Notes: generated from the letters alone by a model not told the origin. Positions 52,177 through 61,849 are shown, counted from the first letter of the stretch. The stretch is 64,000 bases of DNA from an uncultured Poribacteria bacterium (GCA_951828515.1 OX639992.1:2272217-2336216), one strand, 5' to 3'. Made by a program: numbers and translations.

Positions 52177-55100
52177 TTAACGCAATTTCATCATCTTTAG
52201 TATTTCGGTTATATCTTTTTCACCGTCGCGCTGGACCCGGAGTTTAGCATAGTAAACGCCATTTGCAACCTCAACCCCATCAGCATCTCTGCCATCCCAT
52301 TCCACCATAAGAAATCCAGGAGTCGCTGGGAGAGAAAGTTCCCGGATGAGTCGTCCACTCAGGGTATAAATTTTCACAATGAGCGAATCAGCAGGTGCTG
52401 TTAATTCACAGGTGAGCGTTGTTTTTCGCGGAAAAGGATTTGGATAGTTGAGAAACGACAGCAGTTGCAAAGCGTCATGGACTCGAAATGTGATCTGTTT
52501 TGTATCCGTATTTCCATGCACATCGCTCGCAGTTAGGCGAACCTCATATTCCCGCGGCTCAAGCTCCGGAGACGGATACGTCAACACGAGTTGATTTGAG
52601 CCGGGATGATGTGTCACCTGATACGCCTCTGGATCGATATGTTCATATTCGCCGAACGCGTCTCCAATTTCCAACGACAGCGGACGGGTGAGGTAATCAA
52701 GACCACTCGGGTCAGTTAATGTTGCCCCGATGAGCGGTTCCGAATCTGTTGCGTCCCCCGGAACGAAGTGCTGTTGATTACCAATGGTGAGCTGTATATC
52801 TGGTGGCACAGTATCATCAGTATACAACAGCGTAATCGGTCCGAGTCGATCCGTTGTAGCCCGAATGGTACCGACGGGTCGGGTTTGAAACCGAAATCTA
52901 TCACCGGGAGTAAAGGAACGTTCACCATGTGTAAGTTGAAAACGCAAGCCGTAAGGCTCATAAGAGAAAGGTTCTCCGACTGTTCCACGTAGTGGTTGAT
53001 TCCCATTAGCTTGGGAACGCAAAATACCCGTTCTCTCGCCTTCTACCTGAAATTCAGTATCGGTAAGGAAGAAGATAATCCACTTATCTTCGGGCATGTC
53101 GGTGTCGGGTGGAAGTTCAATGTAACTGAGGGTCCCGGTGCCTTGATTGGTGTCCCTGAATCCAGATGCATACCAACGCTGCTGTTGTTGATTAGTATCG
53201 AAATCGGAGTCAACATCCACAGGTTGTGAAAGGGCAGTTATGTTGAATGTCAGAACATCTCCGAACACCAAAGGTTTTTCAAAATCAAATTCCACATTAA
53301 GCGAGAAGCCGTGTCTAAAATTAGGGAGGTCTGTACTAAAGTTTGCAAGTTGTTCCGCTGATGAAATAACTTCCAATGGTGCGAGTGTCCGCGTATCATC
53401 TACCGTAGGGGCGAGGAAAAGCCGATAGGTTTGAGGACCTGTAAAAACAAGGACGTATTTGCCGGTTCGCGCGCCCTCGGGGTGGAGACGGACATCGCGA
53501 AGTGCACTTTCCCCAATATTTTCTTCACTCACATTTGTTGCATGTATGCGTTGCTGTAACGCACCCGTAGTGTCGGTGAGTTGTTGTGAAGGGAGCCTCG
53601 TCCAAGTTCCGAGTGTCGAGTTAAATATATAGATACCCAACTCCCGCGCACGAGATGCGACAGCAGTGTTAATTGTATCTGAAACCCCCAATTCATTGGG
53701 TTCATCTTCTAAAGAGGTCTCCTCGGCTTCCAGACCGCCTAACAATTCCCGCGTGAGTTGTGTTCTGAGCGCACTGAGGTCGAAGTTCAAATCGATCGCC
53801 ACTGGCGCGGCAAGTTTAATCGAGTTATCAGTTATTGATTCTTGACTTTCAGTTAAAACGTTCTTGGCACTGCCAGCAGATAACTGATCGCCTACAATAA
53901 TTTCATAGCCATGGACAGCACCCCCAGGAAGCGGCGCGCGCTTGGACATTCCTGCGGGGGCGGATATTGCAGAAGTATCGAGGGAACCCGTCTCTACAGT
54001 CGCAAACTTTCGTTCATCTAAGGAACGGACTGCCAACACTGCCGTTTTTTGGAAGCCACCCGGCGGAACAGTGATGACGCAGTTCCTGTCCAAACTGGTA
54101 ATCTGACCTGAAGAAACCTTTTCGACCACACCGATATCGACAAAAAGTCGTCGGTAAGAGATATTATCTTCCTCATCGTTTTCAAGGACATTCCCCGGCT
54201 GATCCGCTTCAGTTTCAGTTACATCTATATAGACAAATATGTCATGTGTGCCGAGAGGCAGCGGGTCTTTCAGATTTAAAATAGCGGTTGCAATTGGAAG
54301 TGTATTCAGCGGATCGGGTTCATAAACATCCTTCCCTTTATCAGAGTTCACCAACGGCGTGCGTTGCACCCAGTCGTTGGGTCGGATGCGGGTAGTACCG
54401 AGGAGATTTACATCGTCGTCAACAAGCGTGTCATCATCAACATCCGGATTGCCACCGAAAAAAGCAACTTCAATAGCGGTATTTTCGATTGGGTTTTTCC
54501 CGCCTTCCCCTTCTACCTGTACATCCGCCGAGAGGTACCACTGATCCGTTTTGGTGTTGTAGCCGTACCCAATCCTATTCGTTCTGTCAACCTTTACAAT
54601 CGAAAGATTAGGATATACGTAAGGATAATACTGAAGTCTTTGACTTGTAACCGTATTGTTATCCGTATCCGTGACCTGAATGTCATACCGGATAGCGGAA
54701 CCGTCGGTAGGTGCGCTTAGAGGCTCAGGCACTGTCCACCACCCGTCTTCTGTCTTCGGATGCTCTGCCGGAACAAGTTCGACCTTCTCCCATTCTCTAC
54801 TCTGTGGGTTGCGCCAGTCCAAGAGGACAAGGAACAGTTGTTCTTTTTCATCGGAGACCTGAACAGAGATGCGGAACTTGTCTTCACCGACTAATTCGGG
54901 TTTAATGTCGAGAATTTTTGGGATATTGACGGTAAACCCGTCGCCACCAACAGCAACAGTCGTGTCACTTTGTGCATAATACTCGACATGGGCATCACCA
55001 CTGGCAATATTCTTCGGGACGGAGAAAGTTGCCGCAGGATAGGCACCGCGGTTAACAGCGAGTGTTTTTGTCAGAATCACATCTCCGGTATAGTATCTAA

Positions 55101-58100
55101 CCGGACCCGCAACACCTTGGGCAATGGCTGTTTTTCCAGGAAATAGTGCTTTAACAATGAGTGTTCCGTTAAAAGCGGTATTAGGAACAAAACGTTTCGT
55201 TCGGGTCGCTGGATCGTAAGTGGCAGTTTGTACTTGCCCTGCAGCAATTTGAAGGGTATCCCCGGGCGCAACTGTTTTCGTCTCAATCGTAGGCTGAATT
55301 TCACCATTAGCGATCGCGATTTGCAAGGCAGGATCCCCGAAAAGGGTATATTCCATCATAATATCAATCTGACTCGTGCCTTCTGTCATTAAAAGTTCAA
55401 CCTTTGAGTCAAAACTCAAAGGACCGAGTTGTCGGATGTTCCGTTTAAAGAGCATGTCGAAAATGATACGATTGAGTGCATCGTTTCCGCTGCCATAGGT
55501 GAGTCGGGTAGCACTCAACATGCCGATGATACCACCTCTCTCTTTGCGTAACAATTTCTCTGCCATACTCGGTTCACCGGGCTTATCGAAGTAGCCATTG
55601 TAACAACTGAGGACCAACATGAAAGGAACCTTTGTGGTTTCCTCAACTTGGTCAACGGAGGCATTATCAAAGATCGCCTCGTGCGCCCAAACGATTCTAC
55701 CGCCGTGTCCGGCATATTGCGCGAGTACAGCCCCCTCCCCAAGTGCCTCAATGATTTTATCTTTTGCGACACGTTGTGGCAAGAGTCCGGGGTAATCCGC
55801 CGGATGCGCCTCTACTTGGTCGATAACATCTTCAAGGAACACCTCAACCGTTTCGTATCCAAGACGGGTGTGATCTTTCGCTATTTCGTCAAGACTTTTC
55901 TTGAAGATAAAGTCTCCAGAGTTACTAACCTCGTCGTCAGCAACAGAAATAATTCTTCTTCGCCAGTCCCCGTTAGGTGGTGCTTGCTCATAAGCGATAA
56001 TCTTGTCAACAACCGCATCAGACTGGTCTACGGTCTCAACACTGAGTCTGCCGATATAGAAATCGGTGAATTCATCGTGTCCGGAGACAGTCGCGTACCA
56101 ATGGTCTGCCGCGGTCCGTCCGAAGGAATCGGTTCGAATATAATGGGTAGGGATATATCCAGTCAGTTCAGGCGGTTCAGCATAGATGTCTGTGTCAACG
56201 CCACGAAAATCGAAGGTGCCATCACCAAAAAGGACGACATACGTCAGTGCCGGTGAGGTCCAAGACTGATACGCATGCTTTAGAAACGCCTTAATAGCGT
56301 TCGGGCTAACACCCCCATCACCAAATGTATTGTAAATATCATCGGTTGTAACAACTTTCGTACGGTATCCGCCACCACCAGGAGTCGCTCGCCATGCCGC
56401 CAATCGTTGTGCTGCAGGTAGGAAACTCGGGTGTGTCACAATTAGATAATCAACACCGTGCACGCCAGTCGCTAAGTCTGTAGGTGCGACGATATCAATG
56501 TGATGCGGCTGACGCAATGCTGTATCGGAAACAGCGATAAATTGTGTGCTTCGGGTATCAAGCACTTGGAAAAGGGCATTATATGAATTAGAACGTGCCG
56601 TATTTGACTCCACATTCACACCTTGCATCCGAGCGGTGAGATGCGTACCATCCGTCTCAAAGATGTGTACGCCCGGGTCACGGAACGCCTCAATTTTATA
56701 TTGAAGCTTACGCCCTCCGGGGAGCTGCTTCTGGGAGTTCGTATCGGTAGTGGGTGATCTGAACCATAATTCGTCAGCAACCGCTCGGAAAAGGCGGGTA
56801 TATTCGACAGAAAAACGGTTGAGATAAATATGATATGGGTAGCGGGTGGTATCCTCATCAACGTTGCTGTCAACTCTGGCTAAGGACAACACATTTTGTT
56901 CGCCTTCGACGCTGTCCTTGAGCGTATCCCAAGTGCGCAAAGTACGTCCAATAGTGAGTGTGTCTTGCTGTTCCCACTTAGCGAAGTCAATCCGAACCCC
57001 ATTGATAGCGACCAAGACCTCATGTGATACCGGTGTACCACCCTGCAAATCAACAGAGATACGTGGCGGATCGAAACTTTTTGCAACATCATAAAGCGGA
57101 AATTCGAGACGCATCTCGGCGGAATCGCCCCCATTCTTGATACCATCCCAGTACCAGAAATCCAAGGCATCGAACCAACCGTGCTTGTCACCCGGCGAAA
57201 CACTCTCGGTATGAACAAATTCGAGGTTACTCGTCAGGTAATCCTCTTCAAAATTCACTTTGGAGCGGAAGGTGGGAACCTGTGTCGCTGTTTGGTCTGT
57301 GGGACTGGCGGTAATCTGCGGTACCCGTGTGGAAATGCGACCGCTATTGTCGAGTATGAGCCAATAGACGTTCCAACGGCTATATTGATTCTTTGGCTTA
57401 TGACCCAGGAAGAAGATAGCATCATTCGGGTCAAAACTGCCATCCGCCGCCCCACTGATGTAAACAGGAATATCTCTATTTCCTTGTGTGAGTCGAAGTC
57501 TCGCCGGATGTGTACCAATGAGATCTACACCCCACTCGTTCTGCAGAGATGCCGCCGTCACTGCATAGATCCCTGTCTCTTGGATAAATAACTTATAGCG
57601 TGTTTCATCGCCTCCATTGGGAATGAGTGTCGGTGCTGCAGGTGCCAGTGGACGGGGTGCGCGGAAGCGAGCGGCTTGTTCAGCATTGAAAAGTTGGTGT
57701 GAGAAGGTACGCTCAAAAGCTTCCGATTCTGGAACAGATTGGCTATGAGCGAAAAGGCTTTCTGGTGACTCTTGCTGACGACTATTTGTATAAGAGAAAC
57801 GAATGTTCACTGTGAATCGTGAATACAAACGCAGTTGGCGAGTGTTCGGCAGATATTGCACCGGATATAGTGCCAATGCGATGACACGTTGACTACGAAT
57901 ATAGCCTTCACGTACGATCCGGGCAAGAGGTTGTCCTGGGTATGAACGGTTTCTGGCAAACGAGCCATTTTCCTTTGAATACGCGCTCCCACTTTCCGAC
58001 CAGCGTTGCGAAGCTGAATGCTGTGAATTAAGTTCGTGTATATCGAAAACGGGGACTGGAGCGAGGCGAATACCAGCACGCGTCTCAGCAGACGCAGCTG

Positions 58101-58413
58101 AGACATCAACTGCTTCAATTGTGGCTGCCGCCGGTATACCTAACATGAGGCGCGTGACAGGAACTTTCGGATTTCCGGGTTCGTCGGTGAAGTGACAGTC
58201 AGTATAACGCGCCTCTTGGTAGCGGATATTATCTCGGATCGCCTCGGATATAGTCAGTTCTGGCAAGGTGAATTGAAGGGTGATTCCGTCTGTCGATGTC
58301 GTTTGGGTAATCTCTGCGAAGGAATCGAGGGGACACCCCAGCAAAAACACCCCTCCTACAAAGGTGAGAATGTGGATGCCCAGTATAATACCAAATTGTG
58401 CCTTAAATGGCAC
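52177..58413 (-). CDS. PorU-like C25 (gingipain-type) peptidase, giant secreted protein
   Basis: About 2078 aa from a GTG at 58413 that opens a clean signal peptide (FGIILGIHILTFVGGVFLLG); AAGG lies 12 nt before it. The frame is open to 58515 but runs through repeat DNA. The order is a propeptide-like region, then a C25 peptidase (about 640-1060) with YVVLFGDGTFDF, catalytic His in QYAGHGG (near 899) and Cys in LVLSCYNGYFD (near 934), and YTLFGDPALQI. Beta-sandwich and CARDB-like domains follow, then a terminal FlgD/T9SS-type segment (FLNYPNPFPRKTTLTCEL, VYYAKLRV). PorU acts as the type IX sortase at the cell surface. Confidence 0.8.
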   Translation of the reverse strand: MPFKAQFGIILGIHILTFVGGVFLLGCPLDSFAEITQTTSTDGITLQFTLPELTISEAIRDNIRYQEARYTDCHFTDEPGNPKVPVTRLMLGIPAAATIEAVDVSAASAETRAGIRLAPVPVFDIHELNSQHSASQRWSESGSAYSKENGSFARNRSYPGQPLARIVREGYIRSQRVIALALYPVQYLPNTRQLRLYSRFTVNIRFSYTNSRQQESPESLFAHSQSVPESEAFERTFSHQLFNAEQAARFRAPRPLAPAAPTLIPNGGDETRYKLFIQETGIYAVTAASLQNEWGVDLIGTHPARLRLTQGNRDIPVYISGAADGSFDPNDAIFFLGHKPKNQYSRWNVYWLILDNSGRISTRVPQITASPTDQTATQVPTFRSKVNFEEDYLTSNLEFVHTESVSPGDKHGWFDALDFWYWDGIKNGGDSAEMRLEFPLYDVAKSFDPPRISVDLQGGTPVSHEVLVAINGVRIDFAKWEQQDTLTIGRTLRTWDTLKDSVEGEQNVLSLARVDSNVDEDTTRYPYHIYLNRFSVEYTRLFRAVADELWFRSPTTDTNSQKQLPGGRKLQYKIEAFRDPGVHIFETDGTHLTARMQGVNVESNTARSNSYNALFQVLDTRSTQFIAVSDTALRQPHHIDIVAPTDLATGVHGVDYLIVTHPSFLPAAQRLAAWRATPGGGGYRTKVVTTDDIYNTFGDGGVSPNAIKAFLKHAYQSWTSPALTYVVLFGDGTFDFRGVDTDIYAEPPELTGYIPTHYIRTDSFGRTAADHWYATVSGHDEFTDFYIGRLSVETVDQSDAVVDKIIAYEQAPPNGDWRRRIISVADDEVSNSGDFIFKKSLDEIAKDHTRLGYETVEVFLEDVIDQVEAHPADYPGLLPQRVAKDKIIEALGEGAVLAQYAGHGGRIVWAHEAIFDNASVDQVEETTKVPFMLVLSCYNGYFDKPGEPSMAEKLLRKERGGIIGMLSATRLTYGSGNDALNRIIFDMLFKRNIRQLGPLSFDSKVELLMTEGTSQIDIMMEYTLFGDPALQIAIANGEIQPTIETKTVAPGDTLQIAAGQVQTATYDPATRTKRFVPNTAFNGTLIVKALFPGKTAIAQGVAGPVRYYTGDVILTKTLAVNRGAYPAATFSVPKNIASGDAHVEYYAQSDTTVAVGGDGFTVNIPKILDIKPELVGEDKFRISVQVSDEKEQLFLVLLDWRNPQSREWEKVELVPAEHPKTEDGWWTVPEPLSAPTDGSAIRYDIQVTDTDNNTVTSQRLQYYPYVYPNLSIVKVDRTNRIGYGYNTKTDQWYLSADVQVEGEGGKNPIENTAIEVAFFGGNPDVDDDTLVDDDVNLLGTTRIRPNDWVQRTPLVNSDKGKDVYEPDPLNTLPIATAILNLKDPLPLGTHDIFVYIDVTETEADQPGNVLENDEEDNISYRRLFVDIGVVEKVSSGQITSLDRNCVITVPPGGFQKTAVLAVRSLDERKFATVETGSLDTSAISAPAGMSKRAPLPGGAVHGYEIIVGDQLSAGSAKNVLTESQESITDNSIKLAAPVAIDLNFDLSALRTQLTRELLGGLEAEETSLEDEPNELGVSDTINTAVASRARELGIYIFNSTLGTWTRLPSQQLTDTTGALQQRIHATNVSEENIGESALRDVRLHPEGARTGKYVLVFTGPQTYRLFLAPTVDDTRTLAPLEVISSAEQLANFSTDLPNFRHGFSLNVEFDFEKPLVFGDVLTFNITALSQPVDVDSDFDTNQQQQRWYASGFRDTNQGTGTLSYIELPPDTDMPEDKWIIFFLTDTEFQVEGERTGILRSQANGNQPLRGTVGEPFSYEPYGLRFQLTHGERSFTPGDRFRFQTRPVGTIRATTDRLGPITLLYTDDTVPPDIQLTIGNQQHFVPGDATDSEPLIGATLTDPSGLDYLTRPLSLEIGDAFGEYEHIDPEAYQVTHHPGSNQLVLTYPSPELEPREYEVRLTASDVHGNTDTKQITFRVHDALQLLSFLNYPNPFPRKTTLTCELTAPADSLIVKIYTLSGRLIRELSLPATPGFLMVEWDGRDADGVEVANGVYYAKLRVQRDGEKDITEILKMMKLR

Positions 58414-58419
58414 AATTTG
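58392..58419. repeat. Family C hairpin repeat
   Basis: Perfect 11-bp stem CAAATTGTGCC / GGCACAATTTG with a 6-nt loop. It overlaps the proposed GTG start of the PorU-like gene. Relatives are at 63970-63995 (AATTATGCC/GGCATAATT, a paired G-C to A-T change), 62877-62902 and 46400-46418. Confidence 0.75.
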
Positions 58420-58515
58420 TCTTTGCCTTACATTCCTGAATAAGGTATACACAGGTTTGTGCCTCGTTCCTATCTGTTTTAAGAATAGCATTGAGTTTTC
58501 AGTTTTCAGAAGCAT

Positions 58516-58822
58516 AGCGTTCAGCAGTCAGTACGATTTTTCTACGAAAACCTTCAGTCTTCAGTTAAGAGGTGTTTTTGCTTGATGTTTTGCTTGGATG
58601 TTTTTTTAGATTTCCTTCGTTTAGCAAGTTCTCTTGTAACTGATAACTGATAACTGATAACTCTGACCCTGACAACTATTCCTCCGATATCTTGAATTCG
58701 GGCTTACAAAGCCCTCCCACACACTTGCATTATAAGTGTTATGTGAAGTTCATATCCTTCACTTTTTAAAATATTTTTTAATTCTACGGAATGTAAGGGA
58801 GCACAGCACGGGAGCCGATAGT
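58516..58822. other. Repeat-filled spacer
   Basis: No gene. Heptamer tracts at 58491-58560 and 58634-58662 (three ACTGATA units in a row) and a family D hairpin at 58699-58721 (CGGGCTTACAAAGCCC then TCCCACA). Confidence 0.6.
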
Positions 58823-59803
58823 TTAAAAAACCTTCAAAATGATTTTACCGAAATTGCGGTTGGCTTCCATATACGCATGTGCCTGCTGTACTTGCGCCAA
58901 TGGGAAAACGGTGTCAATGATGGGGTGGATCTTGCCGCTCTCCAATTCGGGTAACCAGCGATCCATAAAGCGTTGTGTGACACCGATTTTTTCGTCAATA
59001 GATCGAGTCCGTAAGACGGAGCCTATCAGTTGGAGCCTGTTGCGCATCATTGTGTTGAGATTAATTTCTGTGGCTGAACCGCCGATTAATCCGAGTTGTA
59101 AAAGCCTGCCCTTTGTTTTAAGCACGGAAAGATTCCGTTCAAGATAAGGGGCTCCGATAAAGTCCACAACAACATCTACACCTTGTCCATCTGTCAAACG
59201 TAGAATCTCGGCAACAAAGTCGCTTTCTTTGTAGTTGATGCCTTCTACTGCCCCCAGTGCCTTACAATTTTCAATTTTCTCCGAGGTCCCCGCAGTGACA
59301 AAAACTTTGGCACCGGCATGATGCGAGATTTGGACGCCAGCACTGCCGACCCCACTGCCTCCGGCATGAATCAGGATCGTCTCACCAGCTGATAATCTGC
59401 CCAAGGTAAAAATGTTATCACTTGCGGTAAAAAATACTTCAGGCACCGCGGCGGCTTGTTCAAAAGTCCACTCGTCGGGCATCGGCATTGCCATACGATA
59501 ATCAATAACGGCTTGCTCCGCATAACCGCCACCGCCAACAAGCCCAAAAACGCGATCCCCTTTCGCTATTCCTTTTACAGCGTCACCCATCGCTGAAACG
59601 GTGCCAGCGATCTCTAAACCGAGGACCTCAGAGTCACCCGGTGGTGGTGGATATCCGCCGCGTCGTTGAATCATATCGGCTCGGTTTAAAGCAGTGGCGT
59701 GGACATCCACTAAGAGTTGTGTTTCTGTTGGATTCGGTGATGGGACTTCGCCTAATTGCAGGACTTCCGGTCCGCCATCGCCTGTTCTAATAATGGCTTT
59801 CAC
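58823..59803 (-). CDS. Zinc-independent quinone oxidoreductase (MDR family)
   Basis: 326 aa. GroES-like N-terminal domain (ATALNRADMIQRRGGYPPPPG, the QOR/PIG3 signature) and a Rossmann domain with ILIHAGGSGVGSAGVQISHHAGAKVFVTAGT. The zinc-binding residues of alcohol dehydrogenases are absent, as in NADPH:quinone oxidoreductases. C-terminal MEANRNFGKIILKV is typical of the PIG3-like group. Monocistronic. Confidence 0.85.
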   Translation of the reverse strand: MKAIIRTGDGGPEVLQLGEVPSPNPTETQLLVDVHATALNRADMIQRRGGYPPPPGDSEVLGLEIAGTVSAMGDAVKGIAKGDRVFGLVGGGGYAEQAVIDYRMAMPMPDEWTFEQAAAVPEVFFTASDNIFTLGRLSAGETILIHAGGSGVGSAGVQISHHAGAKVFVTAGTSEKIENCKALGAVEGINYKESDFVAEILRLTDGQGVDVVVDFIGAPYLERNLSVLKTKGRLLQLGLIGGSATEINLNTMMRNRLQLIGSVLRTRSIDEKIGVTQRFMDRWLPELESGKIHPIIDTVFPLAQVQQAHAYMEANRNFGKIILKVF

Positions 59804-60124
59804 TGTTCTGACTCCGTTTTTTCTTTTAATATTTCACCTAATTTTAACACATTTGGTAAGGTTATACCAACTTTAAAGGCAGATTTCAGATTCTCGATTA
59901 TATTCAAGGGAATTGTCGGTTTTGGAATCCCAATCCTTTAGATTTGGGAGGCAAAACCGCCCTCTTGGAAAGGTTCAAAGCGTTCATTTTTTCCTTGACC
60001 CTTGGTCCAAAATTGTGGTATAATGAAAGGATCAGGTTGGAAACCGACAGTGTTTAGCATTACCGCTTGGTGATGTGTCTGCCTCCCACTCAACAGGGGA
60101 TAAATACCTGATACCTGATAGACC
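59804..60124. other. Left end and leader of an IS605-type element
   Basis: No gene. It holds the left-end hairpin (59929-59948), a promoter (59995-60024) and an untranslated leader ending CCTGATACCTGATAGACC before the tnpB start. Confidence 0.6.
59995..60024 (+). promoter_or_regulatory. Housekeeping-type promoter of tnpB
   Basis: TTGACC (59995-60000), 18-nt spacer, TATAAT (60019-60024). Confidence 0.7.
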
Positions 60125-61231
60125 ATGAGATTAACATTTATATATCCTATTTATCCGACCCAGGAACAAGAAACAACATTAGAAAGATGGCTTGACCACT
60201 TGTGTGACCTTCAGAATTCTGCTCGCCACGATAGACTGGTTGCGTATGAGACGGAAGGTGCTTTTGTGTCGCTTTCTGACCAGCAGACCCTTCTCACCGC
60301 AGCGCGTGAGAAATATGATGACTTCCGCGAAGTTCCCCAAGATTTTCAGAACCATGCCCTCCGCAGAAACGATAAAGCGTTTACTGCCTTCCGTAAACGT
60401 TGTAAAGAAAACGCTGAGAAAAAAGGGTATCCTCGCCATAAAAAGCGTGTGCGTTCTCTAACATGGAGCCTCCGAAAATATACCAAAGTCGTTTGTAAAA
60501 AGACGAAAGACCCTGACAAACAGACGATACGCGTCCGTGAGAATCCAATAATAGAAACCGATTTTAGACACAATCGCTTAAAAGTGCCGAAGTTAGGTGG
60601 TGAAACAGAGGACAACCCGCGGTGGTATCGTCAAGCAGAAGGCTTGCTCCGAAAACACTCCAAAGACTTCTCTCGAAAGAAAAAAGGGAGCCAGCGTTGG
60701 CAGAAACAAAAACACAAACTCGCTTTACACCATGAGCGAACAACAAACAAACGCAAAGACTTTATTGGAAAGCTCGTTTACAAACTTTACCACCATCAGA
60801 AAAATAATGTGTTGGTCGCCGAGAATCTAAACACCTCCAACATGGTAAAGAACAAACACCTCAGCAAGAGCATTTCGGATGCGTCTTGGAGCACCTTCTT
60901 TGAGTGGTGTGCGAGTATAGCCGAAAGAGACGGCTTGCACTTCCACCAAGTTGACCCCAAGAATACCTCGCAAACTTGCTCGGCTTGTGGTGAGAAATCG
61001 CAAAAGAAACTCTCTCTTGCGATACGAACCTTTAACTGCCAGTTTTGTGGCACGTCTTTAGACCGAGACCACAACGCTGCATTAAACATACTTTTTAGGG
61101 CGGCTTGCGCCCGTCGTGGAGAGCGTTGGGTTACCGACCTCACTGAAGCGAGAAACACGAACGAAGCACGAGACACGGGCTTGCAAAACGCAAAACAGTT
61201 ATTGCTTTTTGCTACAAGCCCAAGTCTTTAG
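60125..61231 (+). CDS. tnpB: TnpB (OrfB) with RuvC-I segment missing
   Basis: 368 aa. N-terminal wedge/REC part (MRLTFIYPIYPTQEQETTLERWLDHL, HALRRNDKAFTAFRKR, KGYPRHKK). Then KVPKLGG runs straight into ENPRWYRQAEGLL-like sequence (here ETEDNPRWYRQAEGLL): the 60-70 residues that normally follow, including the RuvC-I aspartate (GIDLG motif), are absent. RuvC-II (LVAENLNTSNM), the zinc finger (CSAC and CQFC) and RuvC-III (DRDHNAALNIL) are kept. TnpB is an RNA-guided nuclease; without the first Asp it is predicted not to cut. Confidence 0.8.
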   Translation: MRLTFIYPIYPTQEQETTLERWLDHLCDLQNSARHDRLVAYETEGAFVSLSDQQTLLTAAREKYDDFREVPQDFQNHALRRNDKAFTAFRKRCKENAEKKGYPRHKKRVRSLTWSLRKYTKVVCKKTKDPDKQTIRVRENPIIETDFRHNRLKVPKLGGETEDNPRWYRQAEGLLRKHSKDFSRKKKGSQRWQKQKHKLALHHERTTNKRKDFIGKLVYKLYHHQKNNVLVAENLNTSNMVKNKHLSKSISDASWSTFFEWCASIAERDGLHFHQVDPKNTSQTCSACGEKSQKKLSLAIRTFNCQFCGTSLDRDHNAALNILFRAACARRGERWVTDLTEARNTNEARDTGLQNAKQLLLFATSPSL

Positions 61232-61306
61232 GCTTGGGTACATTGACCGTCTAAAGGAATTGAATGTCCGAAAGAACAAAAAACTATACAAGAAGGGGAA
61301 GAAGAT

Positions 61307-61789
61307 ATGGGAAAAAGGAATGTCAGAAGCCCAAAGAAAACTGCGAACCGCCGATTCAACCCAGTAAAAGCGAAGTTAGAATCTATAAACGAATGTTTTG
61401 ACCAATTACGAAATGGGTTGCCAGCGGATCAAGAAGAATATATTGAGGGAGATAGGATTACACACTCTTATGTTAAAAGTTGCTTCCTTATGATCATTCA
61501 ACGCGCTGTGGACATCAACAATGTTATTATCGAATTTAGTGGACAGACACCGCCACAACAAAAGCACCACAGTTTTCGTGCCTTACATCAAAGTGGTGCC
61601 ATCAATAGAGAAACCATGGATTTTTTCACGAGGGCTTTAGAGTGCTATGAGAAAATAGCGAATCCTTACCAAGAACTCGCTCCTTCAGAACTCTATGATA
61701 CCGCCCTCCAACTTTTGGAGTACGGTGAAGCCTATATCCACCAACTCGAGAATTTCTTCTTGAATCTTTCACCTTCATCCATAAAATAG
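61307..61789 (+). CDS. HepT-like (DUF86) protein with degenerate RNase motif
   Basis: 160 aa; AGGGGAAGAAG precedes the ATG. Helical protein with the DUF86 pattern YVKSCFLMIIQRAVDINNVIIEFSG...FRALHQSGAINRETMDFF...LYDTALQLLEYGEAYIHQLENFF. Where active HepT has R-N/D-x3-H-x-Y, this one reads YEKIANPYQELA, so the ribonuclease residues are gone. No MntA partner is adjacent; an IS605-type element lies just upstream and could have replaced it. Confidence 0.65.
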   Translation: MGKRNVRSPKKTANRRFNPVKAKLESINECFDQLRNGLPADQEEYIEGDRITHSYVKSCFLMIIQRAVDINNVIIEFSGQTPPQQKHHSFRALHQSGAINRETMDFFTRALECYEKIANPYQELAPSELYDTALQLLEYGEAYIHQLENFFLNLSPSSIK

Positions 61790-61813
61790 GCGCGGTCATA
61801 AACCGCGCCTATT
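61785..61813. terminator. Bidirectional terminator-like hairpin
   Basis: 12-bp perfect stem AATAGGCGCGGT / ACCGCGCCTATT with a 5-nt loop, between two convergent genes; the HepT-like stop codon lies in its left arm. There is no long T run, so the strength is uncertain. Confidence 0.7.
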
Positions 61814-61849
61814 CTACAGATGCTTGAACATAAACCGTATCTATCCGCC

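Larger units (their letters stand above)
59925..61247 (+). mobile_element. IS200/IS605-family element with tnpB only
   Basis: The two ends carry matching hairpins: CCCAATCCTTTAGATTTGGG (59929-59948) and CCCAAGTCTTTAGGCTTGGG (61219-61238), the second overlapping the tnpB stop and followed by TACATTGACC, a usual right-end context. No tnpA is present, so it depends on a transposase elsewhere. Exact cleavage sites are not determined. Confidence 0.7.
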
